From Pelagibacterales bacterium SAG-MED47 (lineage in GTDB: Bacteria > Pseudomonadota > Alphaproteobacteria > Pelagibacterales > Pelagibacteraceae), in contig JACWEO010000011.1 of assembly GCA_014653355.1 (NCBI GenBank), positions 1-37,543 of the forward strand: DNA of 37,543 nt, given 5' to 3'. Positions 23,239 to 35,007 of this stretch are shown here, piece after piece. The notes beneath the pieces were generated by a model. The model saw only the letters and a program-made list of their open reading frames with translations. It was not told the DNA's origin and searched no databases. A program made the translations under genes and the position numbers. The first letter of the stretch is position 1, and the number at the start of each line of letters is the position of its first letter.

Positions 23239-25632
23239 ATGAAAAAAATTTTTGTAATTTTATTACTTTTCTTAACTTTATTTACCATTAAATCGTTCGC
23301 AACTGATTATTCATTAAGTTTTGATGGCTCAACAAATTATGTAGACTTTCCTTTTGACTCGTCAATGAACCCAACTGGTGATTTCTCAGTAAATGTTTGG
23401 GTAAAAACAGGAGCTTCGAGTGACTTCCAGTCATCAGTGACATCTCGAACAGACACTATTAATGGTAATGAAGGAGGAGGCTTTATGGTTTATATAGCAG
23501 CGGATGAAGAATGGTCTTTTTGGGCAGGTGATGGAGCTACTGATGATACATGGGCACAAGTGAATTCCACTACAGACATAAATATAGGAACCTGGCAAAT
23601 GCAGACTGTTACATTTCAAGAGTCTACGAACGCAATGAGACTTTATGTTAATGGTGTTTTAATAAAAGATGGAAATAATGGCGGTGTTCCAATTGTTGAA
23701 AACACAAATCAAAGATTGTACATAGGCGCTGGTAGAACTAACAAATATCCTCACATTCCAAATGATAATGCAAACAAAGTAAAATATCATTTTAACGGCA
23801 AAATAGACGAGGTGGGTATATGGAGTTCAAAACTCTCTGCAGCTGAAATAGTACAATTGTATAATGGAGGAGAAACTTTATATGCAGGTGAAAATTATGG
23901 TGATTATATTTCCTTAGGATCTTTAAGTGCATATTGGTCAATGGATGACGAAGTAAATGGGGAAAATAATGGAACAGGTTCATCCACATTATTTGGAGAG
24001 GTAAATAACAATGATGGAACGCTTATTAATAGCCCTAGTTGGGATGAAAATGATTTTCCAGGAACTGTCCCAACATTAAGTTCATCTTCACCTAGTGATA
24101 ATGATACAGATGTAGATTGTTCTACAAATATAGTTTTGAATTTCAGTGAAATTATTAAAATTGGAAGTGGAAATATTACTTTAAAAAAAGCTAGTGACAA
24201 CAGTGTTGTACAAACTTTTAATGTCGAAACTGATGTAACTCTATCAAGCAATACTCAAGTAACTTTGAACCCATCATCTGATTTAGAGATGAATTCAGAT
24301 TATTACGTTCAGATAGATGCAACTGCAATCATAGATATTTCAAGAAATAATTACGCTGGGATACCAAGTAATGATACAACTACTTATAATTTTTCAACTG
24401 GAACCACAATATCAAATCCATTGAATAATAAAGATGTAGTAGGATTGATTGAAGCTCAAACTAGTGCACCTAAAAAAATACTTTCACATGTAATCAGCCC
24501 AATTTTCAACAGACTGAACTGGATAAGAGGTTATAGCTTGGAAGGAGATTTAAAACCTCAAAGTATTAATCTAAATTTTGTTGATCCTAAACTAGAAAAA
24601 ATTTCAGAAATACTTTTTCAATCAATCAATTACAATAAACCTCAAAAAAATATAAACGAAAGTTGGTTATTTTGGAGTGAGGGCAGTGTAAGTGTTGGAG
24701 AAGTTGATAGCACTAAAAATTCATCAAGTAAGGATATTTCATCAAAAGCAATAACATTAGGATTTGATAAAAAAACTGACGAAAAAACTGTACAAGGTTA
24801 TACTATTACTTATACAGACGAGGATGTAGATGTGGGTGATAAGGGTACATCAACAGATATTGATGCATATAGTTTTTCAACTTATAGAACACTAAACACT
24901 GGAAAAAATAAATACTTAGAAGGAATTTTAGGGCTAAGTAAAATCGATTTCGAAAATATAAGAATAGATGGCAACAATACTTTAAATGGTGAAAGAAACG
25001 GAAGTCAAGTTTTCGGTTCTTTGCATTATATAAATACTTTCAAAAAAAATAATAGAGATATATCCCCAAACTTTAAACTAGATATTAGTCATACTACTTT
25101 AGATGATTATGGTGAAAAAGGAATTAATGCTCTTCAGTACGACAAACAAACTGTTGAGACGTTAGGAATATCTGGAGGTTTTATTGTAAGTAATGAAATT
25201 TCAAAAAAAGATTATATTTTAAGACCCTCTATGGCCTTAGACTTTGGGTATGATCTTAGTCCAAGTTCCGATGTTTCTTTAAATTATGTGTCAGATCCCA
25301 ACACAAAATATACTAAATCTATTGATCAAGAAGATGATGAGAGTATTAAAGGCAAAATTGGTTTTGATATATTAAATGATGCAGGTCTTTCAATGATGTT
25401 TTTTTATGAGAGGTTTCAAACTAAGAATAGTCATAGTGATACTTTATATTTGTTAACTGGATATGTTACTCATAGGAATGAGGAGTTTGTTTTAGAATTG
25501 AAAAATGAAACTGCACGAATTAATTTTAATCGAGATATAAACGGTTTTGATATAAAATTAGGATCAAACTACAATCTGATGAGTCAAATCCCCGATTATG
25601 GCGTAAACTTAAAAATTTCAAATACATTTTAG
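23239..25632 (+). CDS. Surface protein D: LamG-like and Ig-like passenger with autotransporter barrel
   Basis: This 797-residue protein has a signal peptide ending KSFA before TDYSL. Residues 23-215 look like a LamG/concanavalin-like lectin fold (SLSFDGSTNYVDFP, DFSVNVWVKTG, KIDEVGIWSSKLSAAEIVQL, ending in LYNGG). Residues about 275-390 look like a bacterial Ig-like (Big_5) domain (SPSDNDTDVDCSTNIVLNFS, LEMNSDYYVQIDATAI). The linker at about 401 (LIEAQTSAPKKILSH, then NRLNWIRG) and the barrel from about 474 (WLFWSEGSVSVGEVDST) to LKISNTF match proteins A to C. The same secretion half therefore carries an entirely different passenger, probably a carbohydrate- or surface-binding one; that is inferred from the fold. 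Confidence 0.8.
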   Translation: MKKIFVILLLFLTLFTIKSFATDYSLSFDGSTNYVDFPFDSSMNPTGDFSVNVWVKTGASSDFQSSVTSRTDTINGNEGGGFMVYIAADEEWSFWAGDGATDDTWAQVNSTTDINIGTWQMQTVTFQESTNAMRLYVNGVLIKDGNNGGVPIVENTNQRLYIGAGRTNKYPHIPNDNANKVKYHFNGKIDEVGIWSSKLSAAEIVQLYNGGETLYAGENYGDYISLGSLSAYWSMDDEVNGENNGTGSSTLFGEVNNNDGTLINSPSWDENDFPGTVPTLSSSSPSDNDTDVDCSTNIVLNFSEIIKIGSGNITLKKASDNSVVQTFNVETDVTLSSNTQVTLNPSSDLEMNSDYYVQIDATAIIDISRNNYAGIPSNDTTTYNFSTGTTISNPLNNKDVVGLIEAQTSAPKKILSHVISPIFNRLNWIRGYSLEGDLKPQSINLNFVDPKLEKISEILFQSINYNKPQKNINESWLFWSEGSVSVGEVDSTKNSSSKDISSKAITLGFDKKTDEKTVQGYTITYTDEDVDVGDKGTSTDIDAYSFSTYRTLNTGKNKYLEGILGLSKIDFENIRIDGNNTLNGERNGSQVFGSLHYINTFKKNNRDISPNFKLDISHTTLDDYGEKGINALQYDKQTVETLGISGGFIVSNEISKKDYILRPSMALDFGYDLSPSSDVSLNYVSDPNTKYTKSIDQEDDESIKGKIGFDILNDAGLSMMFFYERFQTKNSHSDTLYLLTGYVTHRNEEFVLELKNETARINFNRDINGFDIKLGSNYNLMSQIPDYGVNLKISNTF

Positions 25633-25666
25633 TTAATTAAATATAAAATTGTCATATTATTAGTGT

Positions 25667-27619
25667 ATGAAGTTTCCAATTCTATTACCCAACATTTTCA
25701 AACATCCTTTCACATATGAAAGTAATTTAAATCTAAAAATAGGTGATTACGTAGTGGTACCCTTTGGTAAATCTAAAATGACAGGAATTGTTTGGGATGA
25801 ATTTGAAAAAAAAAATAATAAGAATTTTAAACTAAAAAAAGTTTTAAAAAAATTAAATGTAACTCCACTTAAAAAAACAACTATAAAATTTCTTAATTGG
25901 TTTGCTGAATACAATATAATTCCAAAAGGAATGGCTCTGAAATTAGTTTTATTAAGTGGCAATACCATAGAAACGTTTCAAAAAGAAGCTTTCAAGACTT
26001 TCAATAACAATATAAAGCCAAGCAAAATTAAACTTTCTGAGGAACAAAAAAAATCTTTAAAAAAAATGAATATTTCTAGTGATAAATTCAGAGTTCATGT
26101 TCTCCAAGGCACAACTGGATCAGGAAAAACTATTGTTTATTTTTCGGCTTTAAAAGAAGTTATAAATAAAGGTTTTCAGGGTTTAATATTGTTACCTGAA
26201 ATAGGTTTAACAAGTCAATTTGAAAAAAAATTTTTAGAATTTTTTGGAATTACACCAGCAATTTGGCATTCTGGTGTTTCAAAAAAAAAAAAGGAAGTTA
26301 TTTGGAGTGGTGTTGCAAATGGTGAAATTAAAGTTGTAATAGGAGCAAGATCATCGTTATTTTTACCGTTTAAGAAATTAGGATTAATTATTGTAGATGA
26401 AGAACATGACCAATCATATAAGCAAGACGAAGGTGTTACTTATAATGCGAGAGATATGGCAATCTCTAGAGCATCGTTTGAAAATATTCCTATTAATTTA
26501 ATAACTGCAGTTCCATCAATTGAAACATTCGAAAATGTAAAAAAAGGTAAGTATAGTATTTCTAGATTAGAAAAACGTTATCAAAACGCATCTTTACCAA
26601 ATTATGAAATAATTAATCTCAATGAAACTAAATTAGAAAAACAATCATGGCTTTCAAAAAAAGTAATAGAAAAAGTAAATTTTCACTTGAATAAAGATGA
26701 TCAAGTATTATTTTTTTTAAATAGAAGAGGATTCTCTCCACATGTGCTTTGTAGCAAATGTTTTAATAGTTTTTCATGTCCCAACTGTTCAATTAATTTG
26801 GTTTATCACAAAAATAAGAGTAATTTGTTGTGTCATTATTGTGGTTTTAATTCTTCTTTAAAAAGAAATTGTGTAAAAGACGGAAATTGTGAAATTGTTT
26901 TTAGCGGTCCAGGTGTTGAGAGAATATCTGAAGAAGTAAAGAAAAAATTTCCATCAAAGAAAATAGAAATTTTTTCAAGTGACACAATGAATAAAAAAGA
27001 TTCAAGTGAGAAATTACAAAAAATAGTTAATAACGATATTCAAATTTTAGTTGGCACACAATTGATTTCTAAGGGTTTCCATTTTCCTAGTTTAAATTGT
27101 ATCGTTGTAGTTGATATTGATCTTACTTCTCGAGGCTATGACTTAAGAGGTGCAGAAAAAAATTTACAATTATATCACCAACTCTCTGGAAGAGCAGGAA
27201 GAACAGGTAAACCTGCAACAGTATATTTTCAAACTTATAATAATATTAATATGATTTCAGATTTAACTAATAATAACCCTGACATCTTCTTAGATAGAGA
27301 GCTAGATATTAGAAAAAAAAATAAACTTCCTCCGTTTCAAAGATTTATTTCATTAATCTTAACTGGTGATAATGAAGTAAAATTAGAAAAAGAAGCATAT
27401 AGATTTAAAACTTTTATAGAAAATAAATTAACTGGAAAAATTTTAGGTCCAGTAAATGCTCCAATATTTAAATTAAAAAAAAGATATAGAATTAGGTTAT
27501 TAATTAGAGGAGAAAAAACATTAAAATTACAAAATTCATTAGCTGCGGCAATTCCAAATTACAAATTTCAACCAGGAATAAAACTTTCAGTTGATGTTGA
27601 TCCAATAAACTTCAATTAA
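25667..27619 (+). CDS. priA: Primosomal helicase PriA
   Basis: This 650-residue superfamily 2 helicase restarts stalled replication forks. It has an N-terminal fork-binding domain (VPFGKSKMTGIVWDE at about 32-46), Walker A GTTGSGKT (148-155), DEEH box (244-247), a zinc-binding region with paired Cys (CSKCFNSFSCPNC, CHYCGF at about 360-395), and helicase motif V/VI region GTQLISKGFHF and YHQLSGRAGRTG. It is somewhat shorter than E. coli PriA (732). It lies directly upstream of atpH, as in many alphaproteobacteria, and follows surface protein D by 34 bases with no obvious terminator. Confidence 0.95.
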   Translation: MKFPILLPNIFKHPFTYESNLNLKIGDYVVVPFGKSKMTGIVWDEFEKKNNKNFKLKKVLKKLNVTPLKKTTIKFLNWFAEYNIIPKGMALKLVLLSGNTIETFQKEAFKTFNNNIKPSKIKLSEEQKKSLKKMNISSDKFRVHVLQGTTGSGKTIVYFSALKEVINKGFQGLILLPEIGLTSQFEKKFLEFFGITPAIWHSGVSKKKKEVIWSGVANGEIKVVIGARSSLFLPFKKLGLIIVDEEHDQSYKQDEGVTYNARDMAISRASFENIPINLITAVPSIETFENVKKGKYSISRLEKRYQNASLPNYEIINLNETKLEKQSWLSKKVIEKVNFHLNKDDQVLFFLNRRGFSPHVLCSKCFNSFSCPNCSINLVYHKNKSNLLCHYCGFNSSLKRNCVKDGNCEIVFSGPGVERISEEVKKKFPSKKIEIFSSDTMNKKDSSEKLQKIVNNDIQILVGTQLISKGFHFPSLNCIVVVDIDLTSRGYDLRGAEKNLQLYHQLSGRAGRTGKPATVYFQTYNNINMISDLTNNNPDIFLDRELDIRKKNKLPPFQRFISLILTGDNEVKLEKEAYRFKTFIENKLTGKILGPVNAPIFKLKKRYRIRLLIRGEKTLKLQNSLAAAIPNYKFQPGIKLSVDVDPINFN

Positions 27620-27727
27620 CCCTCTAAAAAGATACTTTTTAATGAATGTGCTACTTGAAGACATAATGGTCATATGTTAATTAAAGCGAGATTTTAAATT
27701 AATCTTCAACAATACATAGGTATCAAT

Positions 27728-28285
27728 TTGAGCAAAAATACAGGATTTTCAATTACATCTGCTAATAGGTATTCCCTCGCACTTTTTGAACTTGCAGAGG
27801 AAAATAATTTATTAAGTCAAATAGAGGATCAATCTTTATCAATGCTTAATTTAATAAATCAAAGCAATGATTTTTATAATTTAATTAAAGATCCAACTAT
27901 TAACCAAGAGGATTTATCAAAAGTTATAAATATGATCGTAGAAAAAAATAAATTTGATACACTTTTTAAAAATTTTTTAAATTTTTTAGTACAAAAAAGA
28001 CGATTCTTTTTTGTAGAGCGTATTCTTAAAAGTTTTATTGAAACTTGCTCAAAAAAAAGAGGTGAACTCAAAGCTGAATTAAGATCGGCAAAAAATTTAT
28101 CAAGTGATGAGATAACAAAAATTACAGAATTGTTAACTAAAAATTTTAGCTCAAAAATAAAACTAAACTATGAATATGATGAAAGTTTAATTGGAGGTTT
28201 AGTGGTCCAAGTTGGAAGCACAATGGTTGATACATCAATAAAAAATAAATTAAAAAAAATTGAAAATAGAATGATAGAGGTATAG
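27728..28285 (+). CDS. atpH: ATP synthase F1 subunit delta
   Basis: This 185-residue delta (OSCP) subunit joins F1 to the peripheral stalk. It starts with TTG. No in-frame ATG precedes it, and the N-terminus (ANRYSLALFELAEE) matches the family's usual opening. The end (YDESLIGGLVVQVGSTMVD) is the conserved OSCP signature. It opens the F1 operon; the 108-base gap after priA has no gene and no promoter I can defend. The stop abuts the atpA ATG. Confidence 0.93.
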   Translation: MSKNTGFSITSANRYSLALFELAEENNLLSQIEDQSLSMLNLINQSNDFYNLIKDPTINQEDLSKVINMIVEKNKFDTLFKNFLNFLVQKRRFFFVERILKSFIETCSKKRGELKAELRSAKNLSSDEITKITELLTKNFSSKIKLNYEYDESLIGGLVVQVGSTMVDTSIKNKLKKIENRMIEV

Positions 28286-29821
28286 ATGGAAATAAATCCT
28301 TCAGAAGTTACTAAAATATTAAAGGAACAAATTAAAAATTTTGGTGAGAAAGCTCAAGTTACAGAAGTTGGACAAGTTTTGTCTGTAGGAGATGGTATTG
28401 CTAGGATTTATGGTCTAGATAATGTGCAAGCTGGAGAAATGGTAGAGTTTGCTGATGGATCAAAAGGTATGGCCTTGAATTTAGAAAGTGAAAATGTTGG
28501 TGTTGTAATTTTTGGCGATGACAGAAATATAAAAGAGGGTGACGTAGTAAAAAGAACTGGTAGCATTGTTGATACTCCTGTTGGAAAAGAATTATTAGGA
28601 AGAGTTGTTGATGGTTTGGGTAATCCTATTGATGGCAAAGGACCATTAAGTAAAAATGTAAAAAAAACTAGAGTAGAGGTTAAAGCACCAGGAATTATTC
28701 CTCGACAATCAGTAAGTGAGCCAATGCAAACTGGATTGAAATCAATTGATAGTTTGGTTCCTATTGGTAGAGGCCAAAGAGAATTAATTATTGGTGATAG
28801 ACAGACTGGAAAAACTGCTGTTGCTGTAGACGCAATTATCAATCAAAAAAAAATAAACGAGTCTGGTGATGAAAAGCAAAAATTATACTGTATATATGTT
28901 GCAGTTGGGCAAAAAAGATCAACTGTTAGACAAATTCAAAAAACATTAGAAGAAGCAGGTGCAATGGAATATACAACTATTGTTGCTGCTACAGCATCTG
29001 ATTCTGCACCTTTGCAATTTTTAGCACCATATACAGGATGTGCTATGGGTGAGTACTTTAGAGATAATGGAATGCATGCATTAATTATATATGATGATCT
29101 GTCCAAGCAAGCAGTAGCATACAGACAAATGTCTCTTCTTTTAAGGAGACCTCCTGGGCGTGAAGCTTATCCAGGAGATGTATTCTACTTACATAGTAGA
29201 TTACTAGAAAGGGCCGCAAAATTAAGTGATGAGCATGGTGGTGGATCTCTAACCGCACTTCCAATTATTGAAACGCAAGGTGGAGATGTATCAGCATTTA
29301 TTCCAACCAATGTAATTTCAATTACAGATGGCCAAATTTTTTTAGAAACAGAATTATTTAATCAAGGTATTAGGCCAGCGATTAATGTAGGTTTGTCAGT
29401 ATCTAGAGTTGGATCATCAGCACAAACAAAAGCTATGAAAAAGGTTTCAGGATCTATGAAACTAGAATTAGCTCAATATAGAGAAATGGCGGCATTTGCA
29501 CAATTTGGATCTGATTTAGATGCCTCAACTCAACAACTTTTAAACAGAGGTTCTAAATTAACCGAACTTTTAAAACAAAAACAATATTCACCAATGACTG
29601 TTGCAGAGCAAGTAATATCTGTTTTTTGTGGTGTTAAAGGTTATCTTGATAACATCGAGTTAAAAGACGTTGCTGAATTTGAGAGCAAAATCATTGAAAG
29701 ATGTAAATCAGAAAAACCTGAAATAATCGAGGGAATTCAAAGTACAGGTAAATTGGAGGATGATAAAGAGAAACTACTTGTAGAAGTAATTACTCAATTG
29801 AAAGGAACTTTTAAGTCTTAA
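28286..29821 (+). CDS. atpA: ATP synthase F1 subunit alpha
   Basis: This 511-residue non-catalytic nucleotide-binding subunit has the Walker A motif GDRQTGKT (170-177), the alpha/beta signature region ([17 protein letters not shown]), and the normal full length. It forms the alpha3beta3 hexamer with AtpD. Starting immediately after atpH, it is the second gene of the canonical alphaproteobacterial atpHAGDC operon; the Fo genes are elsewhere, as usual in this class. Confidence 0.97.
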   Translation: MEINPSEVTKILKEQIKNFGEKAQVTEVGQVLSVGDGIARIYGLDNVQAGEMVEFADGSKGMALNLESENVGVVIFGDDRNIKEGDVVKRTGSIVDTPVGKELLGRVVDGLGNPIDGKGPLSKNVKKTRVEVKAPGIIPRQSVSEPMQTGLKSIDSLVPIGRGQRELIIGDRQTGKTAVAVDAIINQKKINESGDEKQKLYCIYVAVGQKRSTVRQIQKTLEEAGAMEYTTIVAATASDSAPLQFLAPYTGCAMGEYFRDNGMHALIIYDDLSKQAVAYRQMSLLLRRPPGREAYPGDVFYLHSRLLERAAKLSDEHGGGSLTALPIIETQGGDVSAFIPTNVISITDGQIFLETELFNQGIRPAINVGLSVSRVGSSAQTKAMKKVSGSMKLELAQYREMAAFAQFGSDLDASTQQLLNRGSKLTELLKQKQYSPMTVAEQVISVFCGVKGYLDNIELKDVAEFESKIIERCKSEKPEIIEGIQSTGKLEDDKEKLLVEVITQLKGTFKS

Positions 29822-29827
29822 TACGAT

Positions 29828-32120
<2,293 letters not shown>

Positions 32121-32121
<1 letters not shown>

Positions 32122-32513
32122 TGAGTGAAGAATTTAAAATAGAAATAGTAAATCCTGAGAAATCTTTTCTAGTCAAAGAGGATGTTACCGAAGTTGTTGT
32201 TCCAGCTTTTGAAGGTGAAATGGGAATCTTAAAAGACCATATTTCAATAATTTCTTTTTTAAAACCAGGAATCATAACAATATTTTCTAAATCAGGTGAA
32301 GAAAAATTTTATGTTGAAGATGGATTGGTTGAATTTAAAAACAACGTTCTATCATTATTAACGAGTTCTATTTTTAGTTTAAAAGAAATCGAAAAAAGTG
32401 TTGTACAAAATTTAATAAAATCTGCAGAAGAAGAGTCTAATAAAACTGAAATTAGCGATCAATCGAAATATTTAGCAGAACAAAAAATAGAGGTTTTAAG
32501 AACTCTTAATTAA
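32121..32513 (+). CDS. atpC: ATP synthase F1 subunit epsilon
   Basis: This 130-residue epsilon subunit has the N-terminal beta-sandwich (VVVPAFEGEMGILKDHISII, then a YVEDGLVEF strand) and a C-terminal helical part. It couples rotor and catalytic hexamer and in other bacteria inhibits ATP hydrolysis. Its stop codon lies inside the 3' end of the opposite-strand rppH gene (eight-base tail-to-tail overlap). Confidence 0.93.
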
Positions 32514-33009
32514 TTATTTTTTTAAGTTTTTCTTTGAGTTCTTGGTAAATATGAACTTTAAAGTCTACAACTACTTCTGTTAAAATTTCCATATCAATCC
32601 ATTTCCAATCTAAAAATTCTGGTTTATCTGTTTTGATATTTATATCTTCATCACTGCCCAAGAATTTCATTACAAACCATTTTTGTTTTTGACCCCTATA
32701 TTTACCCTTCCAAATTATACCTAATAAATGTGCGGGAAGCTCATATGTCATAGTACCTTTAATCTCCTGAATTAATTCTACATTTTTTATTCCAGTCTCC
32801 TCTTCTAATTCTCTGTAAGCTGCACTTAAAAAACTTTCACCTTCATCTACTCCTCCCTGAGGCATTTGCCAAAAATTTTTAGGGTTATCGATTCTTTTAG
32901 CTACGAAAATTTTATTTTTTTTGTTAAGAACAATAATACCGACACCATTTCTTAAAGGTAGATTTTTAAATTTTTCTTTTATCTCAACCATTAAGAAGTT
33001 TAATGGCAT
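32506..33009 (-). CDS. rppH: RNA pyrophosphohydrolase (Nudix)
   Basis: This protein of up to 167 residues begins mRNA decay by removing pyrophosphate from 5' ends. The Nudix box is complete (GGVDEGESFLSAAYRELEEE, then TG). The preceding NFWQMPQGG is typical of RppH/NudH and of related dinucleoside polyphosphate hydrolases. The ATG at 33009 overlaps ctpA by 26 bases. An internal Met at 32991 (MVEIKEKFKNLPLRNGVG) gives the family's usual N-terminus and may be the true start; neither has a Shine-Dalgarno sequence. It is the last gene of the minus-strand housekeeping cluster. Confidence 0.9.
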   Translation of the reverse strand: MPLNFLMVEIKEKFKNLPLRNGVGIIVLNKKNKIFVAKRIDNPKNFWQMPQGGVDEGESFLSAAYRELEEETGIKNVELIQEIKGTMTYELPAHLLGIIWKGKYRGQKQKWFVMKFLGSDEDINIKTDKPEFLDWKWIDMEILTEVVVDFKVHIYQELKEKLKKIIN

Positions 33010-34156
33010 AGTTAAGTTGATTATCTGTTTCAGTTTTTATCCTAAAATCATCGGACTTTTCATTAATTTCAATGTCTGGAGATACACCAACTTCTGAGAT
33101 TGATTTTCCTGATGGAAGATAATATTTAGCTACAGTTAATCTGATTGCACCACTATTTTTTAAAGGTATTATAGATTGTACAGACCCTTTTCCAAAACTA
33201 TTTTCACCTAGCAAGATAGCTCTTTTATGATCTTTTAAAGCACCAGCTACTATTTCTGAAGCAGATGCTGAACCATAATTAATTAAAATTAGTAGAGTTT
33301 TCCCTTTGGTTAAGTCACCTTTTTTTGCAAACCATTTTCTATTCTCATAAGCTTTTCTGCTTTTGGTCGAAACTATTTCACCATTGTCTAAAAAAAAATC
33401 TGTAATCTTAATTGCTTGAGAAAGTAAACCTCCAGGATTATTTCTTAAATCTAAAATATAAGCTTTTACTTTTTTATTTTTTTCTAATTCCTTTATTTTT
33501 TTTTCGATTTGTTTTCCACTATTCTCGTTAAAAGATGTTAATCTTATATATCCAATATTTTTTTCCAAAATATCAGTTTTAACAGATTGAATTTGAATAA
33601 TTTCTCTAACAACATTAAATGTTAGAGCTTTTTTTTCACCTCTTCTTCTAACGGTTAATTCAATCCCAGTTCCAACAGGACCTCTCATTAGCTCTACTGC
33701 CTCACTTAAAGATTTACCTTGAACTTGGGTATTATTAATCTTAACAATATAATCACCAGCTTTAATACCGACTCTTGAGGCGGGTGTATCATCAATAGGA
33801 GAAATTACTTTCACTACTCCAGCTTCCATACTTACTTCGATACCAAGACCACCAAATTTACCACTTGTTTCTGTCTGCATTTCTTCAAATATCTCAGGTG
33901 ACATGTAGGCTGAGTAAGGGTCTAGAGATTGAAGAAGACCATTAATTGCAGAGTCCATGCTTTTTGATTGATCTACTTCATCAACGTATTCTTTATTAAT
34001 TTTTTCCAAAACCTCACCGAATAGATCTATTTTTTTATATATGTCACTTTTTGACGGACTCACTCCAATAATAAAAAAAGGTAAAACTAAAAGTAATGTT
34101 CTTAAATTTGTAATTATCATATAATTAGTTTTTCTTTTGGTATTAATTCTGACCAA
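32984..34156 (-). CDS. ctpA: Carboxy-terminal processing protease CtpA (S41)
   Basis: This periplasmic S41 protease has up to 390 residues. It has a PDZ domain (GGLGIEVSMEAGVVKVISPI through ELMRGPVGTGIELTV), then the S41 core with LDLRNNPGGLL, catalytic Ser in YGSASASEIVAGAL and catalytic Lys in SFGKGSVQ. The Met at 34120 is the better start: its ATG overlaps the rsfS stop as ATGA and it begins a clean signal peptide (MIITNLRTLLLVLPFFIIGV). The 12 extra residues of the longer version are basic and unlikely. It is shorter than many CtpA proteins because the C-terminal extension is minimal. Confidence 0.93.
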   Translation of the reverse strand: MVRINTKRKTNYMIITNLRTLLLVLPFFIIGVSPSKSDIYKKIDLFGEVLEKINKEYVDEVDQSKSMDSAINGLLQSLDPYSAYMSPEIFEEMQTETSGKFGGLGIEVSMEAGVVKVISPIDDTPASRVGIKAGDYIVKINNTQVQGKSLSEAVELMRGPVGTGIELTVRRRGEKKALTFNVVREIIQIQSVKTDILEKNIGYIRLTSFNENSGKQIEKKIKELEKNKKVKAYILDLRNNPGGLLSQAIKITDFFLDNGEIVSTKSRKAYENRKWFAKKGDLTKGKTLLILINYGSASASEIVAGALKDHKRAILLGENSFGKGSVQSIIPLKNSGAIRLTVAKYYLPSGKSISEVGVSPDIEINEKSDDFRIKTETDNQLNYAIKLLNG

Positions 34157-34467
34157 ATTTTTTCAAGTTCATAAAACCTTCTTTTCTCAGGGTGAAAAAT
34201 ATGAATAATTAAATCGATACCATCAACTAATTTCCACTCAGAACTGTCTTTTCCCTCAATTTTAGAATTTCCAATTCCACTTTCTTTTAGCTTTTCTAAA
34301 ACTTGTTCAGATAAAGACTGAATATGTCTAGAGGAAGTTCCGCTTGCTATAATCATATAGTCAGCCATTGAGCTTTTATCCTTAAGATCAATGCTAATTA
34401 TGTCCTGGGCTTTATTAATATCTAAGGTTTTAATGATTATTCTTTTTAAATCTAAAATTTTATCCAT
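34117..34467 (-). CDS. rsfS: Ribosomal silencing factor RsfS
   Basis: This 116-residue RsfS/Iojap-family protein binds ribosomal protein L14 and prevents subunit joining in poor conditions. The conserved core is complete: KSSMADYMIIASGTSSRHIQ, then EGKDSSEWKLVDGIDLIIHI and the FYELEKIW end. It lies between nadD and ctpA, the usual alphaproteobacterial order. It overlaps ctpA in ATGA if the short ctpA start is used. Confidence 0.93.
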   Translation of the reverse strand: MDKILDLKRIIIKTLDINKAQDIISIDLKDKSSMADYMIIASGTSSRHIQSLSEQVLEKLKESGIGNSKIEGKDSSEWKLVDGIDLIIHIFHPEKRRFYELEKIWSELIPKEKLII

Positions 34468-34484
34468 TAGTTATTTTTACACTA

Positions 34485-35006
34485 TCAAATTTTTCTTAAT
34501 TGAGAAGATGAAATATTAACTTTATTAAACTCTATAAATTTTAGTTTTTTATGATTTAGTCTCTTAAATGTCATTGAATTTTGAGATTTTTTTTTATATC
34601 CATGGCGGTCAAAGACTACAATGTTACATTTTTGTGAAATTAATTTCCATTTATGCCACTTATGAAAATTAATCAGGTTATCGGCACCCATTATAAAAAA
34701 AATTTCGTCTTTTTTATTTTGATTAAGATAATTTATTAAATTAATAGTTTTATTTGAATTAATTATATCTTCATAAAATTTTACTTTTATAAAAGTATTT
34801 GTTCCAATGATTTTTTTACAATATTTTATTCTGATTGATAAATTCATATTACTTTTTTTTTTAAAAGGACTCTTTTTTGTGATTGCCCATACAATTTTTT
34901 TTAATTTGAATCTTTTCATAGCCTCTTTAGATATAGATAAATGACCTTTGTGTGCTGGGTCAAAAGTCCCGCCAAGGATTCCAATTTTATTTTTTTTTAA
35001 ACTCAA
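34485..35006 (-). CDS. nadD: Nicotinate-nucleotide adenylyltransferase NadD (short C-terminus)
   Basis: This 173-residue enzyme converts nicotinate mononucleotide and ATP to deamido-NAD. It has GILGGTFDPAHKGHLSI with the HxGH nucleotidyl-transfer motif (HKGH) and the substrate-binding stretch MGADNLINFHKWHKW. The late motif ISSSQLR is present, but the protein stops two residues later. Most NadD proteins continue for about 15-20 more residues and measure 190-215, so this one is trimmed. Function is probably kept because the catalytic motifs are intact. It starts one base after the proA stop. Confidence 0.9.
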   Translation of the reverse strand: MSLKKNKIGILGGTFDPAHKGHLSISKEAMKRFKLKKIVWAITKKSPFKKKSNMNLSIRIKYCKKIIGTNTFIKVKFYEDIINSNKTINLINYLNQNKKDEIFFIMGADNLINFHKWHKWKLISQKCNIVVFDRHGYKKKSQNSMTFKRLNHKKLKFIEFNKVNISSSQLRKI

Positions 35007-35007
35007 T

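Noticed and set aside
27620..27727. A promoter for the ATP synthase operon in the gap after priA
   Set aside because: Only poorly spaced partial matches to -35 and -10 elements could be found.
28408..28842. Minus-strand open frame of 144 codons inside atpA
   Set aside because: It is fully within a highly conserved gene on the other strand and has no family features.
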